Shown piece by piece: positions 34,801 to 42,407 of a stretch of 64,000 nucleotides of DNA. Made by a program: the position numbers and the translations under genes. The stretch covers positions 1-64,000 of the forward strand of contig JAVBQJ010000078.1 in the NCBI GenBank assembly GCA_031549115.1, in the 5' to 3' direction. A model generated the notes under the pieces. It was not told where the DNA came from and made no database searches. It was given only the letters and a program-made list of their open reading frames with translations. The stretch is from JAVBQJ01 sp031549115. GTDB taxonomy: Bacteria; Verrucomicrobiota; Lentisphaeria; Victivallales; Victivallaceae. Positions within the stretch are counted from its first letter, which is position 1; every line of letters begins with the position of its first letter.

Positions 34801-34929
34801 GTGACCGATGCCGTCACCGGTGCCGTGATTGTCGAAAATCAATCGCAGTTCACCGTACACCCCGCCGCCGGCGCAACCGAGCTTTATCGCTTGCTGCCGC
34901 CAACGTCAACCCCCGACAAGCAGGAGTAA
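31888..34929 (+). CDS. Secreted LamG plus GH42-like glycoside hydrolase
   Basis: 1013 residues. A short signal peptide (LLSLLWYVPFVAGA) precedes a concanavalin-like LamG domain (about 20-260: FSISAWVLKS, WQELTCVYDAGNITLYVDG, MLINDLRFYNRALTAAEVAQDY). A barrel domain follows (FWTSQEFVRDFAAAGVTINLV, IVPVIFSLPPVWF, IVGYAFPGGDAGEWYWPG with acidic residues, YIDMIATPVSY). A C-terminal part resembles the beta-galactosidase trimerisation and tail domains (EVALIFDEKKSMDAL, YKLYVFLNPYRI). The order suggests an exported exo-glycosidase; GH42 relationship is by likeness only. Confidence 0.72.
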   Translation: MTKLLSLLWYVPFVAGAATEPIAAFDFRQAAGSQEIRDQSGQFRCISDSGAFVVENDALRVAFGARFRVPELGSKLGEHFSISAWVLKSAETRIYRTPLVSCGYTASHEGNAPGRNEFDFLWQINGFVPEFQTYGGGLTVNASPYSGEFFYSDSSWRRHQEDEPVAMNRWQELTCVYDAGNITLYVDGRAVAAKPRTSERAPLLVSGFDLYIGALREKNEADNSVSAEMLINDLRFYNRALTAAEVAQDYAQSRSRFPETPVTLQATRAYFSEEMRDLDEEMTNRLPQTAAFAAQPPADPYPADHRIHAELRRNEGQVQLFLDGKPLAPVAANPIQFEPGFWTSQEFVRDFAAAGVTINLVGMPGICSWIGENEYDYSVIDRRIREAIAASPEARIVPVIFSLPPVWFHEKYPDELEEYYISAAEPELGKTKWRGSGAPLGSDVWLNLSLDMLRDFVRHCETSDYANHIVGYAFPGGDAGEWYWPGLFTGGGGITGYSAPTLANFRKFLQQKYATDAALQQAWSDPAVTRTNAEVPTPQERRATERGFFRDPAVARNVYDFRQFLNERTFFNFNESARVIREAAGSDRIIITYYGYPLYFAGRNWTLQYAGLQSSRDALTSPYIDMIATPVSYLNRRGGQVGANIAGFSGSAALHGKVICREEDIRTHFFPRMEFGRTSTLSETVQVMKRGYGYYLTDNYMMWYVCQGGNHSYHQEDMMRQFREFQQMADAAVTVDREAVAEVALIFDEKKSMDALAISDNNFITRHTWETYEAAHRMGTPFRLYYLEDLAEDAMPDYKLYVFLNPYRIEPALLAKIRRKMARNNAVAVWCYAPGFIGDAGFDVGNMRNVSGIQLKECEPGAFTVANVKSHPITRYVTGQRNFSCDPAFAVDDPDAEILAGSGTAGTLAVKGQDIYTLEPLSGGMLRGLAEYAGAHIYLAQDDVLTANRSYLMLIADEAGERTITLPAKATVTDAVTGAVIVENQSQFTVHPAAGATELYRLLPPTSTPDKQE

Positions 34930-35024
34930 AAACGAGCCGTCGCCAGAGCGCAGTCATCAACTATGGAAAGGAAGCACAATAAAACTTTTGACAGAAACAC
35001 ATCTTTAACGAAAGGAAACGGACC

Positions 35025-35095
35025 GTGAAATGTTGTTCCCAGGCTTTCAATGTGATGAAATTGCGAGGAATTGACACACAATATGATGGGCATTT
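35025..35095 (+). pseudogene. Displaced original leader of pseudopilin copy 3
   Basis: AAGGA eight bases before a GTG at 35025 opens a frame for MKCCSQAFNVMKLRGIDTQY then DGH, which hits a stop at 35100-35102 inside an inverted-repeat element. Removing 35096-35225 joins this frame exactly to HNFTLIELLVV of the following gene, so it looks like the original start cut off by an insertion. Confidence 0.6.
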
Positions 35096-35225
35096 CGTAT
35101 AATGTCGATTATGTGATGCGTTTCGTGCTTACGTTTCATTTCCGGTTCTCCTGTTTCTTTTTATATAGTTTTTGATAGACAATGAATTACGTTATCATTT
35201 CACCTAACATAATCGACATTATACG
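35096..35225. mobile_element. 130-bp inverted-repeat element inserted in a pseudopilin leader
   Basis: The ends are perfect 19-bp inverted repeats (35096-35114 CGTATAATGTCGATTATGT and 35207-35225). Complementarity continues imperfectly inward (ACGTTTCATT near 35131-35140 with AATGAATTACGT at 35181-35192). There is no coding capacity, so it would be MITE-like. It interrupts the pseudopilin reading frame, and excision restores it. No clear target duplication was recognised and no second copy was seen in this window. Confidence 0.55.
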
Positions 35226-35889
35226 TCATAATTTTACACTAATAGAACTTCTGGTCGTGATCGCGATCATCGCGATCCTCGCCAGCATGCTGTTGCCCGC
35301 ACTGTCAAAGGCGCGGGCAGCGGCGCAGGCCGCCAGTTGCGTCAACAATCAGAAACAGCTCGTTCTGGGGTGCGTGCTTTACGCCCAGGACGCGCAGGAT
35401 TATTTTCCGTTGGCCGCGCTCCCCGGCTGGTTCTTCGATCTGCAGCAGTATGTCGGCAACGGCGCGGACGGTTGGATCACGGACGGGAGCAGACCGAACA
35501 GCAAGTGTTTCACCTGTCCGGCGGATTCCGTGGAAGCGGCGTGGCCGGACAATGCCTATTTTCGCGGCTTGAACTATCTGTATAACTTTCAGTTCGGCTA
35601 TTCGGGCGCCCTGGATGTGTGGCCGGCGCACCGGAACCCGAAGAATCCATCGCAAAGTGTGGTGCTGGTGGATGGGAAAAACTGCTCGCTGGGAACGGAT
35701 GGGCAGTATGCCTTCGACCGCGCCGGAAATTCCGGTGAATACCGGCCGGAGTTCTTCTGTGACCTGCGTCATAACAGCCGGATCAATGCCGCCTTTTACG
35801 ACGGGCATGTGGGAAGCATGATGCACAAAGACATCTCCACCGAAATTTGGCTGCCGAATATCTCGTATTTCCTCTTCGATTACCAGTGA
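35182..35889 (+). CDS. Type II pseudopilin-like protein (DUF1559-type), copy 3
   Basis: 235 residues as annotated from the ATG at 35182. FTLIELLVVIAIIAILAS and MLLPALSKARAAAQAASC match the other copies, and the C-terminus has AAFYDGHVGSMMHKD. The first 15 residues (MNYVIISPNIIDIIR) are encoded by the right arm of an inverted-repeat element and no ribosome-binding site precedes the ATG, so expression may be lost, weak or changed. The original start was probably GTG 35025. A secreted GH123-like gene follows. Confidence 0.8.
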   Translation: MNYVIISPNIIDIIRHNFTLIELLVVIAIIAILASMLLPALSKARAAAQAASCVNNQKQLVLGCVLYAQDAQDYFPLAALPGWFFDLQQYVGNGADGWITDGSRPNSKCFTCPADSVEAAWPDNAYFRGLNYLYNFQFGYSGALDVWPAHRNPKNPSQSVVLVDGKNCSLGTDGQYAFDRAGNSGEYRPEFFCDLRHNSRINAAFYDGHVGSMMHKDISTEIWLPNISYFLFDYQ

Positions 35890-35907
35890 GTCAACTAAGG
35901 AAGCAAT

Positions 35908-37962
35908 ATGAACGCATTATTAAAATACGGCACCGGCATTCTTCTCACCATGATGCTGCCTGCCGTCCAGGCCGTGGAGGTGATTCCGGTGGACATCGCG
36001 AAATTCACGCCGGTCGGCGACAACCGGAAGTTCGTCCGCATCGATCCGGAGGTGGAGTACAAATCCATCCCGGCGCTGCTCTTCGACATGCCGGAATTCA
36101 CCGCCTTTCAGGTGACGCAGGAGGTTACGGTCAAGCCCAACCGTTACTATCTCTTGCAGGCGGTGTTGAAGTTGAACAACCCGTACATCGAGGAGCGCGG
36201 TTACGCCGGGTTGCATATCATCGTGTCGGATTCCGGCGGCAACCACATCGCCAGTACCACCTTTCTGACCGCGGTTTCCGACTGGAAGCCCCATGAGCTG
36301 GCGTTCCGGTCGGACAAGAGCGGGACCATGTATGTGACCTTCTCGGCGATCGAGGGCAAAGGGCAGGCGTGGCTCGGCGAGCTGACCCTGACCGAACTCG
36401 GAGAGGACGGCGTCGGCAACATCACGCCTTCCGATCCGGCGGCGGCGCAGCTTCAGGACCGAACCGGCCTTCTGACCTATCAGGATCACCCGGAGGAGAT
36501 GTATTATCCCACCCGGGTGCCGCCGGAGCCGTCGCGCGGCGACAAGCTGGCATTCCACAGCGCCGGCAACCAGATTGCCCAGGCGGCGCTGGGGGTCTAC
36601 GCCTGCGAGGCGCTGACGGGACTGGAGGTAACACTGGCGGGCGATCTGGTACGGGAGGAGTGCACCGCCCGGATCGAAGCGGACAAGGTGGAAATCCGTT
36701 ATCTCAAGCCGGAGCCGTATTATGCCGACGCGTTGCGTTTCTTCGACTATCCGGTGTTCCTGCGGCGGAATCAACCGGTGGACATTCCGGCGAACGAAAA
36801 CCGCCGCTTCTTCTTCACGCTCGCCGTCCCCGCCGGGACGCCGCCGGGAATCTACCAGGCGCCGGTGACGCTCCGGAGCGCCGGGCAGCCGGAACGCGAG
36901 GTCACACTGGAATTGGAGGTCTATCCGTTCGATCTGGAAGATTCGGACAATACCTATTTCTTTTATCACAATACCGCGTTCGACGCCCGGATCGCCGCCG
37001 ATATGGCGCGTCACGGCCTGAACAGCATCACCATGTACGACAGCGCGACCATGAAGGACGGCCGCCTGGATTCCCGGATCGACTGCTTCGCCCGGGAAAT
37101 GCGGACGGGCGGGCTTTTTCACCCGCAGCATCCGCCGTTGTACTTGTACTGCGGTCGTGACGGAATCGCCACCTTCGCCCCCCCCGGGCAATTGGTGGCG
37201 CCGTTGATGGAGGCCGGGAAAAAGGCCGGTTGGGAGGACTTTTATTTGTATTGCGTCGACGAACCCAATTCGTCGGAGCGCATCGAGGAAGCCAAACAGG
37301 CGATCCCGCAACTGCGGGAGGCCGCCCCCGAAGCCAAAATCACCACCGCCATCGGCATCGGCGGATTGGAAGGCGGACTGGGACCGCTTTACGACCTGCT
37401 GATTCTGGATATGATGGCGATGCGCGACTTGCTTCCGTATGTGGCCGCCGATCCCGGAAAAAAGTTCTGGACCTATGAGTGCCGGATGAACGGCAAATCG
37501 CCGATGGCGGACCGTTACAGTTTCGGTGTATTCAACTACGCCGCCGGCGGTTCCGGCTGTGCGCAATGGATCTATTTCGATCCCGACCGCCCCGGTGACG
37601 GGCGCAAAGGCGTAGTCTACGGTTACGTGCTGGTCGAGCCGGACGATATCGTACCCTCCATCGGTTACGAGGCCAAGCGCGAAGGCATCACCGATGCCCG
37701 GTACATCCAGATGGTGGAAAAATTAATCACCGGAGCGAAAAATCCGGATTCGACCGCCGTCCGAACCGCCGCCGCCACGCTGGCGGAGATCCGCGGAACG
37801 GTCGATTTGGACTCGTTCCACCAGCGCATGGAAGCGATGAACGGCATCGAATTCCGTCTGGACAACCAGCCGCAAACGGGGTGGGAAGCGACTTTCCCGG
37901 ACCGCTGGCGGGAGCGCCTGGCGCGGCATATCATCGAACTCGGCAACGAACTGCAACAGTAA
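35908..37962 (+). CDS. Secreted GH123/DUF4091-like glycoside hydrolase
   Basis: 684 residues. A signal peptide (GTGILLTMMLPAVQA) precedes a carbohydrate-binding-like N-terminal beta domain (YLLQAVLKLNNPY, HIIVSDSGGNHIA, MYVTFSAIEG). A second beta domain follows (FFFTLAVPAGTPPGIYQAPVTL), the type that precedes DUF4091 barrels. The barrel contains FYLYCVDEPNSSERIEEA, where Asp-Glu (about residues 449-450) resembles the catalytic pair of GH123 N-acetylgalactosaminidases. AAGGAAG precedes the ATG. Family placement is by motif likeness; a hexosaminidase role is possible, not shown. Confidence 0.7.
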   Translation: MNALLKYGTGILLTMMLPAVQAVEVIPVDIAKFTPVGDNRKFVRIDPEVEYKSIPALLFDMPEFTAFQVTQEVTVKPNRYYLLQAVLKLNNPYIEERGYAGLHIIVSDSGGNHIASTTFLTAVSDWKPHELAFRSDKSGTMYVTFSAIEGKGQAWLGELTLTELGEDGVGNITPSDPAAAQLQDRTGLLTYQDHPEEMYYPTRVPPEPSRGDKLAFHSAGNQIAQAALGVYACEALTGLEVTLAGDLVREECTARIEADKVEIRYLKPEPYYADALRFFDYPVFLRRNQPVDIPANENRRFFFTLAVPAGTPPGIYQAPVTLRSAGQPEREVTLELEVYPFDLEDSDNTYFFYHNTAFDARIAADMARHGLNSITMYDSATMKDGRLDSRIDCFAREMRTGGLFHPQHPPLYLYCGRDGIATFAPPGQLVAPLMEAGKKAGWEDFYLYCVDEPNSSERIEEAKQAIPQLREAAPEAKITTAIGIGGLEGGLGPLYDLLILDMMAMRDLLPYVAADPGKKFWTYECRMNGKSPMADRYSFGVFNYAAGGSGCAQWIYFDPDRPGDGRKGVVYGYVLVEPDDIVPSIGYEAKREGITDARYIQMVEKLITGAKNPDSTAVRTAAATLAEIRGTVDLDSFHQRMEAMNGIEFRLDNQPQTGWEATFPDRWRERLARHIIELGNELQQ

Positions 37963-37979
37963 AAGGTATACACCATATC

Positions 37980-38759
37980 ATGGATGAAGCATTGCGGAAA
38001 AAATTGTGGCTGTGGGGTCAGCAGCCGGGCAGCCATCATACCATCTATCCGGGCATGCCCGGCGTCAACCGGATGACCCCGGTGGAGGGGTGCCGAAAGC
38101 TCGGTTTGCCCAATTGCTGCCGGGTGGTGATGAACAATCTGCCCGCTCCGGCTGATTTCGACGCCGAAGCCGCCCGGTTGGATCATCTGGACCGGGTGGT
38201 ATGGTCGATCACCGGCTCCTGGGGTTCGGTGCGCAACGACGACGGACGCGGCGATCTCGACGCGGTCATCGATCTGGCGCGCCGCCACCCCAATATCACC
38301 GGCGGCATTCTGGATGACTTCCTGACCGAAAAGCGCCGCACTGTTTTCACGCCGGAAAAGCTGCTTGCGTTCAAGGATGAGTTCCGGCAGACGCTCGGGC
38401 GGGCATTGGATCTCTGGATCGTGGTCTACGACTTCGAGCTGGAGCTGCCGATCCGGGAACATCTTCAGGCCTGCGACGTGATCACCTATTGGAGCTGGTT
38501 TCCGGACAAGATCGCCGAATTCGAACGGAACTTCGCCCGGGTCCGGGCCATGGTTCCCGACAAGCCGCTGCTGTTGGGGCTCTATCTGTGGGATTATGTC
38601 GGCGACCGGGAGCGGAATGCCGACGAATTCACCGCGGAGTTGCAGCGCAACGAGAAAATGTTGCGTGACGGGGTGATCGACGGCATGGTTATCTGCTCCA
38701 ATTGCAGCTTCGATATCGGGTTAAAAACCTTCGATATCTTGAAAACATGGTGTTCGTAA
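37980..38759 (+). CDS. Cytoplasmic protein with barrel-like pattern, family unknown
   Basis: 259 residues from the ATG at 37980; the longer frame overlaps the previous gene without support. No signal peptide. Strand-like segments alternate with helices (CCRVVMNNLP, RVVWSITGSWG, ITGGILDDFLTEK, DLWIVVYDFEL, CDVITYWSWFP, PLLLGLYLWDYVG, IDGMVICSNCSFD), consistent with a TIM barrel; acidic residues in GILDDF and VYDFE sit at strand ends. It sits 17 bp after the GH123-like gene and 42 bp before another barrel protein, so it probably takes part in the same sugar pathway. Function not recognised. Confidence 0.65.
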   Translation: MDEALRKKLWLWGQQPGSHHTIYPGMPGVNRMTPVEGCRKLGLPNCCRVVMNNLPAPADFDAEAARLDHLDRVVWSITGSWGSVRNDDGRGDLDAVIDLARRHPNITGGILDDFLTEKRRTVFTPEKLLAFKDEFRQTLGRALDLWIVVYDFELELPIREHLQACDVITYWSWFPDKIAEFERNFARVRAMVPDKPLLLGLYLWDYVGDRERNADEFTAELQRNEKMLRDGVIDGMVICSNCSFDIGLKTFDILKTWCS

Positions 38760-38801
38760 GCTATAATAGAATAAAGCAATATCATACAGGACAGGAAATT
38801 T

Positions 38802-40802
38802 ATGTTGCACTACTCCTTCCCGCATCGCGCGGCCCATCTGGATTTCCACAATATGCCGGAGGCCACCGGCATCGGCAGAGATTTCGATGCGGACGCATTC
38901 GCCGCCACCCTCAAGGATTCCGGCGTCCAGGCCGTCACTTTCTTCGCCAAAGACTGCAACGGCAACGCCTATTACCCGACCGCCACCGGCGTGCCGCATC
39001 CGCATCTGGACTGTGACGTCACCGGCGGCGTGATCCGCGGCAGCAAGCGGGCCGGGTTGACCGTGACGGTTTACTTCAACGCCGGTTACGACAACACCGC
39101 CGGTGTCCGCCACCGGGAGTGGTGCAAGCTTGATGCCGACGGACGCGTCCAACCGCAGGGAAATTATTACGACACCAAACGCAGCGACTATTTCCTGCGT
39201 GCGATGTGTCCCAACAGCAATTACCGTGACTATCTGTTTTCGATGATTCGCGAGATCATCACGAGTCATCCGGATATCGACGGCATTTTCCTCGACTGTT
39301 ACACCTTTTTCGGCTGTCACGGCCACGAATGCATCGAAGCGATGCGTACTGCCGGCGTCGATATCTTCGACCCGGCGGCCGTCCGGCAATTCGCCATCGA
39401 CAGCACCCACCGCATGGCCCGCGAAATCGAAGAACTGGCGTTGTCGTTAAAGCCGACGCTCAATGTCTACCACAACGGCATCGCCTACCGGCGCCAGCTC
39501 AATCATGTCGAAATTGAAGTCCTGCCCAACGGCGGCTGGGGCTACGATTATCTGCCGGCGGCGTTGCATTACGCCCGGACGCTGGGCAAACCGGTCCAAA
39601 CCATGACCGGCCGCTTCCAGAACACCTGGGGCGATGTCAACGGCGTCCGTACCGAAGCGGGAATCGAACACGATTTCCTCTATTCGCTGGCGCACGGCGG
39701 CTGGTGTTCGATCGGCGACCATATGCCCCGGCACGGGCAGCTCCACCCGGAGGTTTACCGCCGTTGCCGCCGCATCTATGAGCGGGTCGCCCGGTTGGAG
39801 CCGGAGCTGGAGGGGCAGCGTCCGCTGCCGGAGATCCTGGTCCTCTCCCCGCCAATGCGCGACTTCCCGGAACCGATGCCGACGCCGCAGGGCGACGGCT
39901 GGCGGATGACGCCGTCCATTTTCGGCGCGGTCCGGGTCCTGTCCGAGTTGAAGCTGCAATTCGATGTCGGCGACGATCTGATCGATCTGGCGCCCTACCG
40001 GGTGGTCATCCTGCCCGATGACGTTCGCCTCGACGGCCCCCTCGCGGACAAGCTGGCGCGCTATCTGGAACAGGGCGGCAAAATCCTCTCCAGCGGCGAA
40101 TCCGGTCTCGCGCCGGATTCCGACCGGTTCGCACTGGCGGCGTATCGCAACATCGAATGCGCGGGTCCGGAGACCGCGTTCTACAACTTCATCGGCCCGG
40201 CCAAAGACAGTTGGCCGTTCACCAACTACCAGCGCGGCGGCATCCGGCTGCGCAATGCCGGAGACGCCGTTGGTTTCGGTCACTTCTATCAGCCGGAATT
40301 CAACCGGGACAGCTGGAGCGGCGAACAGTTGAATTATTACGTCGCCCCCGAAGACGCCCCGGTGGCACCGGCGGCGCTCGGCAACGACGCCGTGATCCAT
40401 ATCGGAATCCCGGCCTTTTCCTCCTATGGAACCGACGCGGCGGAACCGATGCGGGCCTGGCTGGGAAGCCTGTTGCGCCACTGGCTGCCGCAGCCGCGTC
40501 TCGAAACCCGCAACCTGCCCAGTTTCGCGGTGGCGTCGGTGATGCGGCGCGAGCATGATTACCGGATCCACTTGCTCAATTATGTCCCACAGCGGCGCGG
40601 CAAAGCGGAAATCATCGACGAACCCATCGACGCCAACGACGTCGAATTGACGCTGCGGCTGGAGAAATCCGAGAAAATCCGCGAGGTTCTTTCGGTCGAA
40701 AGCGGTGAGCTCCTGTCTTTCCGCCAGGAGGGAAATACGCTCAAAATCACCCTCCCCCGGCTCCACGGCTACGCCCTGATCGGCGCACAGCTGACAGAAT
40801 GA
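38802..40802 (+). CDS. Beta-galactosidase-trimerisation-type glycosidase-like protein
   Basis: 666 residues, no signal peptide. The N-terminal barrel (about 1-340) resembles hypothetical glycosyl hydrolase family 6 or fucosidase-like barrels: VQAVTFFAKDCNGNAYYP, LTVTVYFNAGYDN, IDGIFLDCYTFFGCHGHEC with Asp at a strand end, LNVYHNGIAYRR. A Rossmann-like trimerisation domain follows (YRVVILPDDVRLDGPLADKLARYLEQGGKILSSG) and a C-terminal beta domain (HDYRIHLLNYVPQRRGKAEI). Probably a cytoplasmic exo-glycosidase acting on imported oligosaccharide. Last clear member of the LacI cluster. AGGACAGGAAATTT precedes the ATG. Confidence 0.72.
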   Translation: MLHYSFPHRAAHLDFHNMPEATGIGRDFDADAFAATLKDSGVQAVTFFAKDCNGNAYYPTATGVPHPHLDCDVTGGVIRGSKRAGLTVTVYFNAGYDNTAGVRHREWCKLDADGRVQPQGNYYDTKRSDYFLRAMCPNSNYRDYLFSMIREIITSHPDIDGIFLDCYTFFGCHGHECIEAMRTAGVDIFDPAAVRQFAIDSTHRMAREIEELALSLKPTLNVYHNGIAYRRQLNHVEIEVLPNGGWGYDYLPAALHYARTLGKPVQTMTGRFQNTWGDVNGVRTEAGIEHDFLYSLAHGGWCSIGDHMPRHGQLHPEVYRRCRRIYERVARLEPELEGQRPLPEILVLSPPMRDFPEPMPTPQGDGWRMTPSIFGAVRVLSELKLQFDVGDDLIDLAPYRVVILPDDVRLDGPLADKLARYLEQGGKILSSGESGLAPDSDRFALAAYRNIECAGPETAFYNFIGPAKDSWPFTNYQRGGIRLRNAGDAVGFGHFYQPEFNRDSWSGEQLNYYVAPEDAPVAPAALGNDAVIHIGIPAFSSYGTDAAEPMRAWLGSLLRHWLPQPRLETRNLPSFAVASVMRREHDYRIHLLNYVPQRRGKAEIIDEPIDANDVELTLRLEKSEKIREVLSVESGELLSFRQEGNTLKITLPRLHGYALIGAQLTE

Positions 40803-40851
40803 CAATACAGAGCAAAAAAAAGCACAAATCGAGGAAGTGAAACGGTCAAAC

Positions 40852-40885
40852 GGAGGTATTCTATAGATAAGCATAGAATACTTCC
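40852..40885 (+). promoter_or_regulatory. 13-bp inverted repeat ahead of the corrinoid protein gene
   Basis: GGAGGTATTCTAT (40852-40864) pairs with ATAGAATACTTCC (40873-40885) with one G-U pair and an 8-nt loop, ending about 22 bp before the start codon. It could be an RNA hairpin or a protein operator. No terminator T-run follows. Confidence 0.45.
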
Positions 40886-40907
40886 CAAATAACTTCAGGA
40901 GATGGAA

Positions 40908-41534
40908 ATGACCGATTACAATGCTTTGAAGAGTGCGGTGATGAGCGGCAAGCGCAACGACGTCGCGGCCATGGTCCAGGCGGCCATCGACGCCAAAGAA
41001 GATTTGAACCTGATCCTCGACCAGGGCATGATCCCGGCGATGCGCGAAATCGGCGACAAGTTTTCCCGCAACGAAGCCTACGTGCCGGAACTCCTGATCG
41101 CCGCCCGCGCCATGCAGGCCGGTCTGGCGCTGATCGAACCGCTGCTCGCCAACTCCGGCCGCAAACCCCTCGGCAAGGTCGCCGTCGGCACCGTCAAGGG
41201 CGATTTGCACGACATCGGCAAGAATCTGGTCGCCATCATGCTCAAAGGAGCCGGCTACGAAGTCATCGACCTCGGCGTCAACTGCGATGTTGCCAAGTAC
41301 GAAAGCGCCGTCGCCCAGGGCGCCCAGGTCATCGGCTGCAGTTCGTTGTTGACCACCACCATGCCCTACATGAAAGATGTCGTCGAACACTTCAAGGCCA
41401 AGGGCATGGATGCCAAGATCATCATCGGCGGCGCCCCCGTCACCCAGGCCTATGCCGACGAAATCGGCGCCGACGGTTACAGCTCCGATGCCAATGGCGC
41501 GGTCAAGCTGGTCGATTCGTTGTTGGCGAAGTAA
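40908..41534 (+). CDS. Corrinoid (vitamin B12)-binding methyl-carrier protein, MtaC/MtbC-like
   Basis: 208 residues from the ATG at 40908, six bases after AGGAG; an ATG at 40902 is too close to it. A helical-bundle N-terminal domain (about 1-85) caps the cobalamin. The Rossmann-like domain has the base-off histidine motif D-x-H-x-x-G as DLHDIG (Asp99, His101, Gly104), then VIGCSSLLTTTMPYM and IIIGGAPVTQAYADEIGADGY. Such proteins carry methyl groups between a substrate-specific methyltransferase and a second enzyme. No methyltransferase or reactivase gene is present here, so its partner must be elsewhere. Confidence 0.9.
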   Translation: MTDYNALKSAVMSGKRNDVAAMVQAAIDAKEDLNLILDQGMIPAMREIGDKFSRNEAYVPELLIAARAMQAGLALIEPLLANSGRKPLGKVAVGTVKGDLHDIGKNLVAIMLKGAGYEVIDLGVNCDVAKYESAVAQGAQVIGCSSLLTTTMPYMKDVVEHFKAKGMDAKIIIGGAPVTQAYADEIGADGYSSDANGAVKLVDSLLAK

Positions 41535-41544
41535 GTTGGCTACG

Positions 41545-41562
41545 CGCCGCCGGTGCGGCGCA
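41545..41562 (+). terminator. Hairpin after the corrinoid protein gene
   Basis: GCGCCGC and GCGGCGC pair perfectly around CGGT ten bases after the stop codon. No T-run, so termination is uncertain. Confidence 0.4.
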
Positions 41563-41587
41563 GTGTGATAGTGTTAACGGTGAATTC

Positions 41588-41704
41588 GGGGCCGCATTGC
41601 GCCCCGGCAACCGCGGGGGCGGCTCCGTGCCGTGCTCCCTGGCCGCGATGCGGCCAATTCCTAACGGCACGGTCGCGCCTGACCGGCGCTCCAACCCGTG
41701 CGCG
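41588..41704 (+). repeat. Dispersed intergenic repeat, family 2, copy 2
   Basis: Shares GGTCGCGCCTGACCGGCGCT (41671-41690) plus flanking CCGTGCGCG, and a GGCCGCATTGCGCCC-like block, with 39-213. It fills most of the gap between the corrinoid protein gene and ruvA. Confidence 0.45.
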
Positions 41705-41775
41705 CTCATAAGCAATTTGTAATTTCCCGAATTGAGGATATATTAAGGAATATACAAAATCCGGGGAGAGAAATT

Positions 41776-42396
41776 ATGATCGGAAGATTGCGGGGAACCG
41801 TGGTGGAGGCGGGCTTCAGCGAATGCCTGGTCGACGTCAACGGTGTCGGCTATCAGGTGCAAATACCGCTCAGCACTTTCGAAAAATTGCCCCAATCGGG
41901 CGGCGAAGCCACATTGCGTATCCACACGCAGGTGCGCGAAGACGCCATCACCCTTTACGGCTTTGCCACCGCCGAGGAAAAAGCGTTATTCGAATTGCTG
42001 ATCACGGTCAATATGATCGGCGGCAAAGTGGCGCTGGCGGTACTGAGCGCGATGCCGGTCGAAAACTTCTGCCGCGCCGTTACCCAGAGCGATCTGAAGA
42101 TATTGGGACGTATCCCCGGCATCGGCAAACGGACCGCCGAACGCATCGTGGTCGAATTGCGCGACAAGCTGGGCCACTTCCTGACCGGCGGCAAAGACGA
42201 TATGCCGTCCGACACCCCGCCGGCGGTCAATGTGGCCATTGAAGACGCACTGGCGGCATTCGAACAGCTTGGCTTCAAGCGCGAAAACACCGAACCGGAA
42301 TTGCGCAAGCTGGCGATGAGCCTGCGTCCGGAAGAATGCTCCACCGAAAACCTGCTGCGCCGGGCCCTGCTGATCGTCAATCAAAAACAAAAATAA
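41776..42396 (+). CDS. ruvA: RuvA, Holliday junction DNA helicase subunit
   Basis: 206 residues from the ATG at 41776 (GGGGAGAG upstream); a longer frame from 41698 reads through repeat DNA. RuvA tetramers bind four-way junctions and load RuvB for branch migration. The OB-fold starts MIGRLRGTVVEAG and includes the VDVNGVGYQV strand. Tandem helix-hairpin-helix motifs are visible as LITVNMIGGKVALAVLS and LGRIPGIGKRTAERIVVEL. The C-terminal RuvB-contacting domain is IEDALAAFEQLGFKRENTEPEL. ruvB and ruvC are not adjacent; surface-repeat genes follow instead. Confidence 0.95.
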   Translation: MIGRLRGTVVEAGFSECLVDVNGVGYQVQIPLSTFEKLPQSGGEATLRIHTQVREDAITLYGFATAEEKALFELLITVNMIGGKVALAVLSAMPVENFCRAVTQSDLKILGRIPGIGKRTAERIVVELRDKLGHFLTGGKDDMPSDTPPAVNVAIEDALAAFEQLGFKRENTEPELRKLAMSLRPEECSTENLLRRALLIVNQKQK

Positions 42397-42407
42397 CGGT
42401 GAAATTC

